This document shows positions 42,680-52,246 of a stretch of 64,000 nt of DNA, in pieces (position 1 is the first letter of the stretch; each line of letters starts with the position of its first letter). The notes under the pieces were generated by a model. The model ran no database searches, was not told where the DNA came from, and saw only the letters and a program-made list of their open reading frames with translations. A program made the position numbers and the translations under genes. Where the stretch lies: positions 2,179,001 to 2,243,000 of the forward strand of contig NZ_CP139707.1 in assembly GCF_034377145.1 (NCBI RefSeq), read 5' to 3'. Source of the DNA: Sulfitobacter sp. OXR-159. Lineage in GTDB: Bacteria > Pseudomonadota > Alphaproteobacteria > Rhodobacterales > Rhodobacteraceae.

Positions 42680-42688
42680 GACGCCCGA

Positions 42689-45600
42689 ATGCAGTCGCTT
42701 GAAAAGACCCTACGAAACCAACTGGAGCGCACTGTAAAAGCGGCGCGGACAGTGGCGGAAGAAGCTGCCGAGGCCGCGCTGCAGCAATTGGGCGTGGGCG
42801 AAGCAACCGCTTTCCCGCACCTCTCGGAAGACGAACGCGATCTTAGAAGGCGCTTGCGCATTCACGGGCGTCAGCTGGGCGACAGACGCCTTAACGAACG
42901 CCAGACGCAAGAGCTTGACCGGCTGATAGAAGAAGTCGGGTACGAGCATTGGCACCGCATGCTCTTTGCCCGCTTCCTGGCCGAGAACAACTTGCTCATG
43001 TACCCCGACCCGAGTGGGCCGGTCGCCGTCTCTCTCGAGGAATGTGAAGACCTTGCGCCCGATGAAGGTGCGGCCAACGGATGGGAACTGGCGGCGCAGT
43101 ACGCGGCCCGGATGCTGCCACAGATCTTCCGGCTGGACTCCCCTGTGTTCCAGCTGTTCCTGTCGCCGGAGTATCAGCAGCGGCTGGAAAAGCATGTCGA
43201 AAGCCTGCCGGCCGAAGTCTTCACGGCGTCGGACTCGCTCGGCTGGGTCTACCAGTTCTGGCAGGCGGACAACAAAGAGCAGATCAACAAATCCGAGGTG
43301 AAAATCGGCGCGCGGGAACTGCCCGCCGTCACGCAGCTGTTCACCGAACCCTATATGGTCAGCTTCCTGTTGGACAACGGCTTGGGCGCATGGTGGGCCG
43401 CCCGTCGTTTGACAGAGCAGGATCTGAAAACCGCGACCAGCGAAGAGGAGCTGCGCCGCAAGGCGTCTATTCCCGGTGTGCCGCTCGATTACCTACGCTT
43501 TGTCCAGGACGAGGACGGCACCTGGGCCCCGGCGGCCGGAACCTTTGATGGGTGGCCGGTACAGCTGAAAGACCTTACCATGCTCGACCCCTGCTGCGGA
43601 TCGGGGCACTTCCTTGTGTCGATCTTCCTGATGCTGGTGCCGATGCGGATAGAGCGGGATGGCCTAAGCGCACAGGACGCGGTTGATGCGGTTCTGCGCG
43701 AGAACATCCATGGGCTGGAGATAGACCAGCGCTGTGTGGAATTGGCGGCTTTTGCGCTGGCGCTGACGGCGTGGAAATACCCGGGTGCGGGCGGTTACCG
43801 CACGCTGCCGGAACTGAACCTCGCCTGCTCCGGCCTGTCTGTCAGTGTGGCAAAGGATGAATGGAAGCAGCTTGGCCTTGGCAAGCATAACCTGAGCATC
43901 GCACTGGACTGGATGCATGATACGTTCCGCGAAGCACCAGTGCTTGGCAGCCTTTTGAACCCGGCGAAATCTGCTGCTTCAAAGATTGTTGACTGGTCCG
44001 AGTTATCTGAAGCATTAAGCGCCGCAATGTCCAAAGAGCAGACTGTCGTACAAGCAGAGACTGCAATTGTTGCTTTTGGACTATCGAAAGCAGCCCTGTT
44101 ACTTTCGCGGAAATATGACTTTGTGATGACCAATGTTCCGTATCTGGGACAGCTAAAGTATTCGGAAACGCTAACAGACTTCGTTAGAGGCTACTTTGAG
44201 ATTGGGAAATCAGACCTCGCTTTAGTGTTCTACAAACGTTGCGCAGACTTCTGTAAAAAATCTGGCGCGTTTTCAGTTGTCATGCCTCAAGGCTGGCTGG
44301 TCCAAAGTCAGGAGAAGCGTTTTCGCAAGTTTTTGCTAGAGAACTTCACGATGGATATGATTTGCAATTTGGGTGGCGGCGCCTTTTCCTATCCGGTTGG
44401 CGCACAAGTTCTTACTTCAATCACTTCAAATATCGCACCCGGTAGTGATCAAGAAATCGCTTTCTTAGATGTTTCTGAGGCAAAAAGCCCACAGAAAAAA
44501 GAGCATGAGATGGCTAATGCCAAAATGGCGTTTCTCAATCAGAATGTTGCGCGAAAAAGTGAAAAACATCAGCTTACAGCCATTCAATCTGTAGGAGGTA
44601 GCAAGCTTGGTGACTACGCCAACGCGCTCCAAGGTCTATCAACGGGTGAAAAAAATCGGTTTGAACGGTACTTTTGGGAGATACTAAACCATAGCGATGT
44701 ATGGGATTTTCTTCACGAAACAGCTGATGAAACTTCCGTCGTTGGGGGCAGGAAAGCCATTATTCTTTGGGAGAATGAATCGGGGCAGCTTGCTAATTTG
44801 GCTGACAGCCTCAAACATCTAAACCATGCGGTTCAAAGCTGGCGCAGGGGGAAGCCTTACTGGAACGCTCCAGGAGTCACAATTAACCGAATGGGGAGCT
44901 TGAACAGGACACTTTATTCAGGAGACAAATTCTCTGCAGACATTGGTGTAATTTCTCCAAAGCGTCCAGAATACCTGGGTGCAGTTTATTCTTTTTGCAT
45001 GAGTTCGGAGTTTATAGAAACTGTTCGCGCAGTGTATAAAAAACCTGAGGTTCCACCAAGTTATCTTGTGAATATACCTTTTGATTATGAAAAATGGCAC
45101 GAAATTGCATCTCAGGAGTATCAAAAGGGAACTCCCAAACCATACACAAGCGACCCAACACAATGGATATTCCACGGCCATCCTTGCGGTTCTGTCATCT
45201 GGGATCAAGACGCCAAATGGACCGCTGAAGGCTCGCACCGCACCGATGAGACCGTGCTCCACGTCGCGGTCGCCCGCCTGCTTGGCTATCGCTGGCCAGC
45301 GGAACTCGATCCGAGCATGGAACTGGCAGACGAGCAGCGCGCATGGGTGTACCGCTGCGACGCCCTGCTGCCCCACGCGGATGACGACGGTATTGTCTGC
45401 ATCCCGCCGATCCGAGGCGAAACCAAAGCTGAAGATCGTCTGCTGAACCTGCTCGCCGCCGCCTATGGCGACGCCTGGAGGACCAGCACGCTGCCCCAGC
45501 TGCTGGCCAGCGCCGGTCACACTGGCAAATCCCTGGACAGCTGGTTGCGCGACAAGTTCTTCACGCAGCATTGCAAGCTGTTCCAGCATCGCCCCTTCAT

Positions 45601-46108
45601 CTGGCACATATGGGACGGCCTCAAGGACGGCTTTGCCGCGCTGGTCAACTACCATAAGCTGGATGGCAAGACGCTCGAGACTCTGATTTACACCTATCTC
45701 GGCGACTGGATGAAAACCCAACGCGACGACATCGCCCGCGGTGTTGACGGCGCTCAGGAAAAACTCGCCGCCGCCGACGCGTTGAAAAAAAAGCTTGAGC
45801 TCATCTTGGAGGGCGAAGCCCCCCACGACATCTTCGTGCGTTGGAAGCCGCTGGAGGAACAGCCGATCGGCTGGGACCCCGATCTGAACGACGGCGTGCG
45901 CCTGAACATCCGCCCCTTCATGACCGTCGGCGATGTGTCCAAGCGTGATGCGGGCGTCCTGCGCGACAAGCCCAACATCAAATGGACCAAGGATCGCGGC
46001 AAGGATGTCGCCTCTGCCCCATGGTTCGATACGTTCAACGGCGACCGCATCAACGATCATCACCTGAGCCTGGCCGAGAAGAAGGCTGCGCGGGAGGCTG
46101 CCAAGTGA
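42689..46108 (+). CDS. pglX: BREX adenine-specific DNA methyltransferase PglX (BrxX)
   Basis: This 1139-residue protein has a methyltransferase motif I LDPCCGSGHFL near residue 297. The catalytic motif is NVPY (MTNVPYLGQ, residue about 480) instead of the common NPPY. PglX methylates a non-palindromic site on host DNA, marking self. A central block of roughly 43960-45160 is much more A/T-rich than either side, as expected for a swapped target-recognition region. The gene is intact and overlaps pglZ. Confidence 0.95.
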   Translation: MQSLEKTLRNQLERTVKAARTVAEEAAEAALQQLGVGEATAFPHLSEDERDLRRRLRIHGRQLGDRRLNERQTQELDRLIEEVGYEHWHRMLFARFLAENNLLMYPDPSGPVAVSLEECEDLAPDEGAANGWELAAQYAARMLPQIFRLDSPVFQLFLSPEYQQRLEKHVESLPAEVFTASDSLGWVYQFWQADNKEQINKSEVKIGARELPAVTQLFTEPYMVSFLLDNGLGAWWAARRLTEQDLKTATSEEELRRKASIPGVPLDYLRFVQDEDGTWAPAAGTFDGWPVQLKDLTMLDPCCGSGHFLVSIFLMLVPMRIERDGLSAQDAVDAVLRENIHGLEIDQRCVELAAFALALTAWKYPGAGGYRTLPELNLACSGLSVSVAKDEWKQLGLGKHNLSIALDWMHDTFREAPVLGSLLNPAKSAASKIVDWSELSEALSAAMSKEQTVVQAETAIVAFGLSKAALLLSRKYDFVMTNVPYLGQLKYSETLTDFVRGYFEIGKSDLALVFYKRCADFCKKSGAFSVVMPQGWLVQSQEKRFRKFLLENFTMDMICNLGGGAFSYPVGAQVLTSITSNIAPGSDQEIAFLDVSEAKSPQKKEHEMANAKMAFLNQNVARKSEKHQLTAIQSVGGSKLGDYANALQGLSTGEKNRFERYFWEILNHSDVWDFLHETADETSVVGGRKAIILWENESGQLANLADSLKHLNHAVQSWRRGKPYWNAPGVTINRMGSLNRTLYSGDKFSADIGVISPKRPEYLGAVYSFCMSSEFIETVRAVYKKPEVPPSYLVNIPFDYEKWHEIASQEYQKGTPKPYTSDPTQWIFHGHPCGSVIWDQDAKWTAEGSHRTDETVLHVAVARLLGYRWPAELDPSMELADEQRAWVYRCDALLPHADDDGIVCIPPIRGETKAEDRLLNLLAAAYGDAWRTSTLPQLLASAGHTGKSLDSWLRDKFFTQHCKLFQHRPFIWHIWDGLKDGFAALVNYHKLDGKTLETLIYTYLGDWMKTQRDDIARGVDGAQEKLAAADALKKKLELILEGEAPHDIFVRWKPLEEQPIGWDPDLNDGVRLNIRPFMTVGDVSKRDAGVLRDKPNIKWTKDRGKDVASAPWFDTFNGDRINDHHLSLAEKKAAREAAK

Positions 46109-48450
46109 AGGTGATCGACCGCTTACAGAACGCTGTCCGTGGTGCGGCGGCCTATAACCCGGAGGTGCAGGTCAAACCTGCCTGCATCCTTTGGCCCGAT
46201 CCTGATCGGCAGTGGCAAGCGGTTGTTCCGCAGCTTCAGGATGCCCTGCCGGAAATGGTGGTGCTGGGCGACTACGCCCCAGATCGGCGGACCGGCCCTG
46301 CGATTTGGTTGCGCTGTGCCATAGCGGGAACCCTGGACGGCATCGACTTCCCGGTTGGCAGCGTCCCGATCCTGTACCTGCCTGGTGTGGCGCGAACCGA
46401 CCTGCGTGCCGTGAACGAATGCCCCGACGCCCTCAAACCCCTCGCAGAACTGCAATATCGCGGCACGATCTGGTCACAGGTCAGCGCCAAGGACTGGACT
46501 GTTCTCGCGTTTTTGAAGTCTGCGCAAGGAGGCCTTGGCCTCGAGGTTACAGCGGACGGCGATACCCGCGCCGCCATGATCACCGCACTGAACGAAGTGC
46601 TCGAGCAAGAGGTTTCCGCGCTTGAAGGCAAAAGGCTGGACCGGGATTTCTTCAACGGCCTGTTGACCAGCGGAGATCTGACGCGTGATGTGCTGACTTG
46701 GATCGATCAGGGCGACGCCTACGCCGAACGCATCGGTACGGCGGCCTGGGGAGCGTTCAGCGATATCTGCGTCACACAGCTCGGCCTCGACCCCAGAACC
46801 GCTGGCGTTCTGACAGGTGCTGAAAAGCTTGCGGGGCGCGAGGGTCAGTGGGGCGCCGTCTGGGAGCGGTTCTGCGAAGCACCGCAGCGATACCCGAACA
46901 TCCCCGATACGCTTCGCAAATGCCAAATGCCGTCCTTTGATTTATTGAGCGACATTTCGACAAAGGGCGCGTGGCCGCAATGGAACGATGCCGAAGAAGA
47001 GGCGCTGCGTCAAAAACTCCTGGCCCTCGGGACGTCGACCGATGCGCAGGCGCGAACGGCCTTGAAGGAACTCGAAAAAGCACATTCGGCGAGGCGAACT
47101 CTGGTTTGGGCTGAAATGGGGCAAGCACCGCTTGCCAAGTCGCTCAAGCATCTTGCTGTTCTGGCTGAAATCACAAGGCAATCTCTGGCAGGCGGGACGC
47201 TGAATGATGTCGAAAGCAGCTACACCAAAGGAAGCTGGAAGGCAGACGATGCAGTACTGTCCGCGTTACAGGAGGCCAATACGGACGCTAATGCCGCGTC
47301 AGTGATTGCCGCGCTACGATCGATCTACTTGCCTTGGGCAGAAGCGTCCGCGCGCCACGTTCAGAAACTAGTTGAAAGTGAAGGCTATCCTGGCGGCTCA
47401 ATTGCGTCAAAACCCAAAACCAGCCAGATAAGCTCCGAATGCATACTGTTCGTTGATGGATTGAGGTTTGACCTTGGGAAACGGTTATCATCCAAACTAG
47501 AAGGCTCCGGACTGGAGGTGATCGAAGCCCCAGTGTGGTCGGCTTTGCCAAGCGTTACCTCGACAGCGAAACCTGCAGTGTCACCGGTGTTGCATGAGAT
47601 CGCAGGACGCGACCAGAGCGAAGAATTCGATCCCTCCGTCGCTGCATCCGGGCAGTCTCTCAGGGGCGGCTATCATTTCAAGAAACTGATAGCTGATTCG
47701 GGATATCAAATACTGGCTCGAAGTGAAGTTGGCGATCCGTCTGGAACAGCCTGGACGGAATTGGGTGACATTGACCACGAAGGCCACGAGCGCGGTTGGA
47801 AACTGGCTCGCCACCTCGACGTATTGATTTCGGAGGTGGAAAACCGCATCGTCCAACTCTTAGAAGGCGGGTGGAAGAACGTACGAATTGTCACCGACCA
47901 CGGATGGCTCATAATGCCAGGAGGGTTGCCCAAAACCGAACTGCCATCTGCATGGTCAGTGAACAAATGGGGTCGTTGTGCAGCTATAAAGCCCGGGGCG
48001 CAGACAGATACTCCCGTGTTTCCATGGTTTTGGAACCCTTCCCATCACTTCGCCCTTGCCAATGGCATTGCCTGTTTCCGCTTGGGGCAGGAGTACACTC
48101 ACGGTGGATTGAGTCTCCAAGAATGCCTAACCCTTCACCTGAAAGTGAAACCATCATCCGGTGTTCTCGCGACGAACGTCGAAATCTCAGATGTCGTTTG
48201 GAAGGGACTGCGCTGCACAGCTGTGCTCACTGTTCCCAATGAAACTCTAACGCTTGATATCCGCCTACAGCCGGCCAACCCGAGCAGCACCGTCGTCGTA
48301 AAACCAAAGCCTTTTTCAGCCTCAGGGTCAGCATCCGTCGTAGTCGACAACGAGGACCTCGAAGGGACCGAGGCAACACTGGTCATTGTCAACGAAAATA
48401 GTGCAACTGTCGGTCAAGTATCAATAAGCATAGGCGGAGTTGGGGGATGA
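46105..48450 (+). CDS. pglZ: BREX phosphatase-like protein PglZ (BrxZ)
   Basis: This 781-residue protein starts at a GTG at 46105 that overlaps the pglX stop, with GGGAGG before it. It has the PglZ alkaline-phosphatase-like core: CILFVDGLRFDLGKRL near residue 445 and the metal-binding IVTDHGWLIMPGGLPK near 592. PglZ is a defining BREX gene and is needed for both methylation and exclusion. The N-terminal third is G/C-rich and the rest noticeably less so. Confidence 0.95.
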   Translation: MKVIDRLQNAVRGAAAYNPEVQVKPACILWPDPDRQWQAVVPQLQDALPEMVVLGDYAPDRRTGPAIWLRCAIAGTLDGIDFPVGSVPILYLPGVARTDLRAVNECPDALKPLAELQYRGTIWSQVSAKDWTVLAFLKSAQGGLGLEVTADGDTRAAMITALNEVLEQEVSALEGKRLDRDFFNGLLTSGDLTRDVLTWIDQGDAYAERIGTAAWGAFSDICVTQLGLDPRTAGVLTGAEKLAGREGQWGAVWERFCEAPQRYPNIPDTLRKCQMPSFDLLSDISTKGAWPQWNDAEEEALRQKLLALGTSTDAQARTALKELEKAHSARRTLVWAEMGQAPLAKSLKHLAVLAEITRQSLAGGTLNDVESSYTKGSWKADDAVLSALQEANTDANAASVIAALRSIYLPWAEASARHVQKLVESEGYPGGSIASKPKTSQISSECILFVDGLRFDLGKRLSSKLEGSGLEVIEAPVWSALPSVTSTAKPAVSPVLHEIAGRDQSEEFDPSVAASGQSLRGGYHFKKLIADSGYQILARSEVGDPSGTAWTELGDIDHEGHERGWKLARHLDVLISEVENRIVQLLEGGWKNVRIVTDHGWLIMPGGLPKTELPSAWSVNKWGRCAAIKPGAQTDTPVFPWFWNPSHHFALANGIACFRLGQEYTHGGLSLQECLTLHLKVKPSSGVLATNVEISDVVWKGLRCTAVLTVPNETLTLDIRLQPANPSSTVVVKPKPFSASGSASVVVDNEDLEGTEATLVIVNENSATVGQVSISIGGVGG

Positions 48451-50498
48451 TCGAGCTTGACGACATTGACCGAAAGGCGGCAGCCATCCTCGATGGTTAT
48501 CTCGTTCGAAAGGACTTGGTCCGAACCTTCAGCCGACAGTATCCGGTTCCAACTTACGTGGTGGAGTTCCTGCTGGGCAGATATTGCGCCAGCATTGATC
48601 CCGAAGAAATCGAAGAAGGTCTAGAAATTGTTGAACGACAGTTGAAATCGCGAACGGTTCGTGCCGGTGAAGAGGAGCTTTTTAAGGCTCGGGCTCGCGA
48701 AGAAGGCAGCGTCAAAATAATTGATATCATCACCGCTAGGCTGGACGCTAAAACAGACTCCTATGTCGCGTCGCTGCCAAGCTTGAGACTGACAGACGTC
48801 CGGATCAATCCTGAGCAAATACAGGAACATGAGCGAATGTTGACTGGAGGGTTTTACGCCGAGGTCACCCTTAATTACGACGCATCGATCGCACAGGAAA
48901 GTAAGGGCCGTCCCTTCGGGATTACGGCGCTACGGGAAATTCAGCTCTCCAAACGTGACGTACTTGGCGACCTCGCGAAAGCGCGCCAGAACTTTAGTAC
49001 GGCAGAATGGAAAGACTTCCTGCTGCGTTCAATTGGCTTAGAGCCTGGCGACCTCACGGTACGTCAAAGGGATGCCATAATGCTGCGAATGGTGCCATTC
49101 GTTGAGCGAAACTACAACCTGGTCGAGCTCGGCCCAAGAGGCACCGGGAAAAGCCACCTATTTCAACAGGTCTCACCATATGCCCACTTGATTTCAGGCG
49201 GAAAAGCCACGGTAGCCAAAATGTTCGTTAACAATTCCAATGGGCAACGGGGCCTGGTTTGCCAGTACGATGTTGTCTGTTTCGACGAAGTCTCAGGGGT
49301 ATCGTTTGATCAGAAAGACGGCGTCAATATTATGAAAGGCTACATGGAATCGGGTGAGTTTAGCAGAGGTAAAGAAAGCATTCGCGCGGACGGAAGCATC
49401 GTGCTGGTCGGGAATTTTGATGTCGATGTCGAGCATCAACAACGCATTGGTCACCTCTTTGGTCCGATGCCTCCAGAGATGCGAGACGATACTGCCTTCA
49501 TGGATCGGATCCATGCTTTCTTGCCCGGTTGGGACGTGCCCAAAATTAGCAAGGAACTACTGACTTCACATTTTGGCCTAGTGAGCGACTTCCTTTCGGA
49601 ATGCTGGAGCCAGCTACGTAACGAGAGTCGCGTTGGCTTGCTTCAGGGAAGAGTCTATTTCGGCGGAGCCTTGTCGGGGCGCGACACAAATGCCGTAAAC
49701 AAGACGGCAAGCGGACTCCTTAAGCTTCTTTATCCGACCGCCGATAACGTGAGTGAGGAGGATATCGAGTGGGCTGTGCGGATTGCGCTTGAAGCGCGTC
49801 GCCGTGTGAAAGAGCAGCAGAAGCGCGTGGGTGCGGCGGAATTCCGAAACACCCACTTCAGTTATACTATGGGCGACGACGGTGTGGAAAAATTCATCTC
49901 AACACCTGAGCTACAGAATGACAATAGTATCGCAGGTGATCCCCTCGAACCTGGCCAAGTTTGGACAATTGGGCCGGGAGGCGAAGGTGAACACCCGGGG
50001 TTGTTCCGAATTGAAGTTAACGAAGGCCCAGGCTCTGGAGTGCGGATTCTCAACAAACCGGTCCCTGCAGCCTTTAAGGAGAGCATCGGTTATGCCGAAC
50101 AAAACTTGTATGCGCGAGCGGCTCAGCTAGTTGGAGACAAAGATCCACGTCATCACGAGTTCTCAGTTCAGCTTAGGGCCTTTGACGCAGCGAAGTCTGG
50201 TTCAAAAACAGGTGTCGCGGCGCTAGTGGCTTTATGCACCGCGCTATTAAAGAAAACTACGCGTGGCGGGCTTGTAATTGTCGGTGAGGTCAATCTCGGA
50301 GGATCGATCGAAACCCTTCACAACCCTGTGGAGATGGTGGAGATCGCGGTCGAAAAGGGAGCGACTGCGGTATTGATGCCGGTTGCATGCAGGCGCCAAC
50401 TGTTCGACTTGTCTGACGACATGGCAACGAAGGTTGATATTCAGTTTTATTTAGACGCTCGTGACGCACTTCTGAAGGCGATCCCTGATGCCCCTTAG
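48447..50498 (+). CDS. brxL: BREX Lon-like AAA+ protein BrxL
   Basis: This 683-residue protein has an N-terminal domain, an AAA+ core with Walker A LGPRGTGKSHLF near residue 229 and Walker B VVCFDEVSG, and a C-terminal Lon-protease-like domain (GLVIVGEVNLGGSIETLHNP, EKGATAVLMPVACRRQ). BrxL defines type 1 BREX; it binds DNA as a barrel and is needed for phage exclusion but not for methylation. It overlaps the pglZ stop and ends the operon. Confidence 0.95.
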   Translation: MIELDDIDRKAAAILDGYLVRKDLVRTFSRQYPVPTYVVEFLLGRYCASIDPEEIEEGLEIVERQLKSRTVRAGEEELFKARAREEGSVKIIDIITARLDAKTDSYVASLPSLRLTDVRINPEQIQEHERMLTGGFYAEVTLNYDASIAQESKGRPFGITALREIQLSKRDVLGDLAKARQNFSTAEWKDFLLRSIGLEPGDLTVRQRDAIMLRMVPFVERNYNLVELGPRGTGKSHLFQQVSPYAHLISGGKATVAKMFVNNSNGQRGLVCQYDVVCFDEVSGVSFDQKDGVNIMKGYMESGEFSRGKESIRADGSIVLVGNFDVDVEHQQRIGHLFGPMPPEMRDDTAFMDRIHAFLPGWDVPKISKELLTSHFGLVSDFLSECWSQLRNESRVGLLQGRVYFGGALSGRDTNAVNKTASGLLKLLYPTADNVSEEDIEWAVRIALEARRRVKEQQKRVGAAEFRNTHFSYTMGDDGVEKFISTPELQNDNSIAGDPLEPGQVWTIGPGGEGEHPGLFRIEVNEGPGSGVRILNKPVPAAFKESIGYAEQNLYARAAQLVGDKDPRHHEFSVQLRAFDAAKSGSKTGVAALVALCTALLKKTTRGGLVIVGEVNLGGSIETLHNPVEMVEIAVEKGATAVLMPVACRRQLFDLSDDMATKVDIQFYLDARDALLKAIPDAP

Positions 50499-50531
50499 AC
50501 AATGGCGCCTAGCAAGACAGCGAATGCGTAC

Positions 50532-50801
50532 CTATCTTTTCTGACCCGAGAGCGTCATAAATTTGGAAAAGCTATTGGATGGTCTGTAACCGGCAACTGC
50601 TATTGCAGCTTGCGCGGCTTGAGCGCCAAACTTTAGACCCCGATCACCGAACAAAAGCATTTCGCCTCCTGACAGACGCATAATGGCACCGTCTGCTACC
50701 GCTAATTCGCGCGCGCGGCGGGGCAACGAGGAGCGCTTGAACGTGCAAAATAGCTTGCCTCTGTCGTAAGACCGCATGTCTTTTTCCAGCGGCACGCGCA
50801 T
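50532..50801 (-). CDS. Small ORF between brxL and IS110, unrecognised
   Basis: An 89-codon frame begins MRVPLEKDMRSYDRGKLFC and has a basic N-terminal half and an Ala/Gly-rich hydrophobic middle (RLSGGEMLLFGDRGLKFG). It has no family I can name and may be a truncated gene or chance frame. The 367-bp region from 50499 to 50865 otherwise contains the IS110 left end. Confidence 0.3.
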   Translation of the reverse strand: MRVPLEKDMRSYDRGKLFCTFKRSSLPRRARELAVADGAIMRLSGGEMLLFGDRGLKFGAQAAQAAIAVAGYRPSNSFSKFMTLSGQKR

Positions 50802-50865
50802 GATGGATCAGCTTGTATTCTGATCGCATGGCGGCAGGTGCCGTCGATCTGCGATGGAGGAAGGC

Positions 50866-51981
50866 ATGACGAACGAACAATCAACGATTTATGTTGGAAT
50901 CGATGTGTCGAAGGACAGGCTCGCGGTTGCGATAGCCGGCGGTGGGCTGCGGGGCGAAGTGCTGAGCCTGGACAATTTCGAGAACGCTCCTGATAGCATT
51001 GACAAGTTACTCAAGAAACTGTCCGGTCGGGCACCATCTGTGTCAGTCTGCTACGAGGCAGGACCAACAGGTTATGGGCTTTATCGGCAGGTGTGTGCCT
51101 TTGGGTTTGAATGCTGTGTGGTCGCTCCGTCGTTGATCCCGGTTCGTGCCGGTGAGCGGGTAAAGACCGACCGCCTGGATGCCATCCGACTTGCTCGGCT
51201 GTTGCGTGCTGGCGAACTGACCCCGATCTGGGTTCCGGACGAAACGCATGAGGCGATGCGCGATCTTGTTCGTGCCCGCGAAAGCGCGGCAGAGGATCAG
51301 CGACACAAACGTCAGCTCGTTTCAGCGTTCATGTTGCGCCATGGGCGTGTCTATCACAGGACTAAGCCATGGACGATGCGGTATCGCCAATGGCTGCAAA
51401 GCCAGAGCTTCAATCATCCTGCGCATCAGATTGCTCTTCAGGAGATGCTGCAGGCCGAGCGCAACGCAACCGAACGCCTGGGCCGGCTCACCGGACACAT
51501 AGAGGCACTGGTGCCAGACTGGGATCTCGCCCCGGCAGTGAATGCGCTTCAGGCATTGCGGGGTGTCGCGTTGATCAGCGCGGTCACATTCATGGCCGAA
51601 ATCAGCGACGTGCGCCGATTTGAAACGCCGGTAAAACTGATGGCCTATCTGGGGCTTGTGCCGAGCGAATACTCGACGGGCAAAACAACAAGGCGTGGCG
51701 GCATCACCCGGGCCGGAAATGCCCGCGTTCGCCACAAGTTGATCGAAGGGGCCTGGACGTATCGGCTGCAGGCGCGCCCGGGTGCAAAGAAGCTTTACAT
51801 TCTCGAAGAGCAGCCTCCGGATGTTCAGGATATTGCCTGGAAAGCTCAGTCGCGTCTAACAGCAAGGTATCGAAAGCTCAGCCTGCGCGGAAAGAGATCG
51901 ACGGTTGTAACCACCGCCATAGCGCGCGAAATGGCCGCTTTCATGTGGGATATTGCCCGCCGAACCATGCCAGCGCGCTAA
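50866..51981 (+). CDS. IS110-family transposase (DEDD type)
   Basis: This 371-residue recombinase has the N-terminal RuvC-like DEDD motifs (YVGIDVSKDRL, YEAGPTGYGL, VKTDRLDA) and a C-terminal transposase_20 domain with the helix-hairpin-helix ALRGVALISAVTFMAEISD and the serine region MAYLGLVPSEYSTG. The ATG at 50866 has GGAGGAAGG before it. Elements of this family encode a guide-like bridge RNA in a noncoding end. The element edges cannot be fixed from one copy. Confidence 0.93.
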   Translation: MTNEQSTIYVGIDVSKDRLAVAIAGGGLRGEVLSLDNFENAPDSIDKLLKKLSGRAPSVSVCYEAGPTGYGLYRQVCAFGFECCVVAPSLIPVRAGERVKTDRLDAIRLARLLRAGELTPIWVPDETHEAMRDLVRARESAAEDQRHKRQLVSAFMLRHGRVYHRTKPWTMRYRQWLQSQSFNHPAHQIALQEMLQAERNATERLGRLTGHIEALVPDWDLAPAVNALQALRGVALISAVTFMAEISDVRRFETPVKLMAYLGLVPSEYSTGKTTRRGGITRAGNARVRHKLIEGAWTYRLQARPGAKKLYILEEQPPDVQDIAWKAQSRLTARYRKLSLRGKRSTVVTTAIAREMAAFMWDIARRTMPAR

Positions 51982-52246
51982 GCGGCACTCACATGCGCCC
52001 AATGGCGGGCGCGAGGTCGACTGCAGGGGAATATCCGGCAATCGCTTTGTGGCCAACTCTGGTTGACGCCCGTTGTAAGACAGGAATAGCCCCGAGACGA
52101 ATAATCGGTCATGCGGTATCCAATCCGCGCATCAGAGCTTGTTCACCGACGTCTTCAGACCTCGTGCCCACCTTTGGGTGCCGAAACAACGGAGATCGCG
52201 TCAGCGTCCCCATTCGCGTGAAAAAATCCTTGAAAAAAGACATCAG
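51982..52246. other. Noncoding 3' part of the IS110 element
   Basis: No convincing gene is seen in these 265 bp. The stretch ends where the IS66 fragment begins (52247), which lacks only the outermost three bases of the IS66 tip, so the IS110 right end is probably here. Inverted segments around 52100-52240 could form RNA structure. Confidence 0.5.

Noticed and set aside
44918..46063. 381-codon reverse frame inside pglX
   Set aside because: Antisense to the pglX C-terminal part; no motifs and crossing a GC change.
37020..50498. BREX type 3, 4, 5 or 6
   Set aside because: BrxL, PglX and BrxB are present, with no BrxH helicase, BrxF, BrxP or BrxE, so type 1 fits best.
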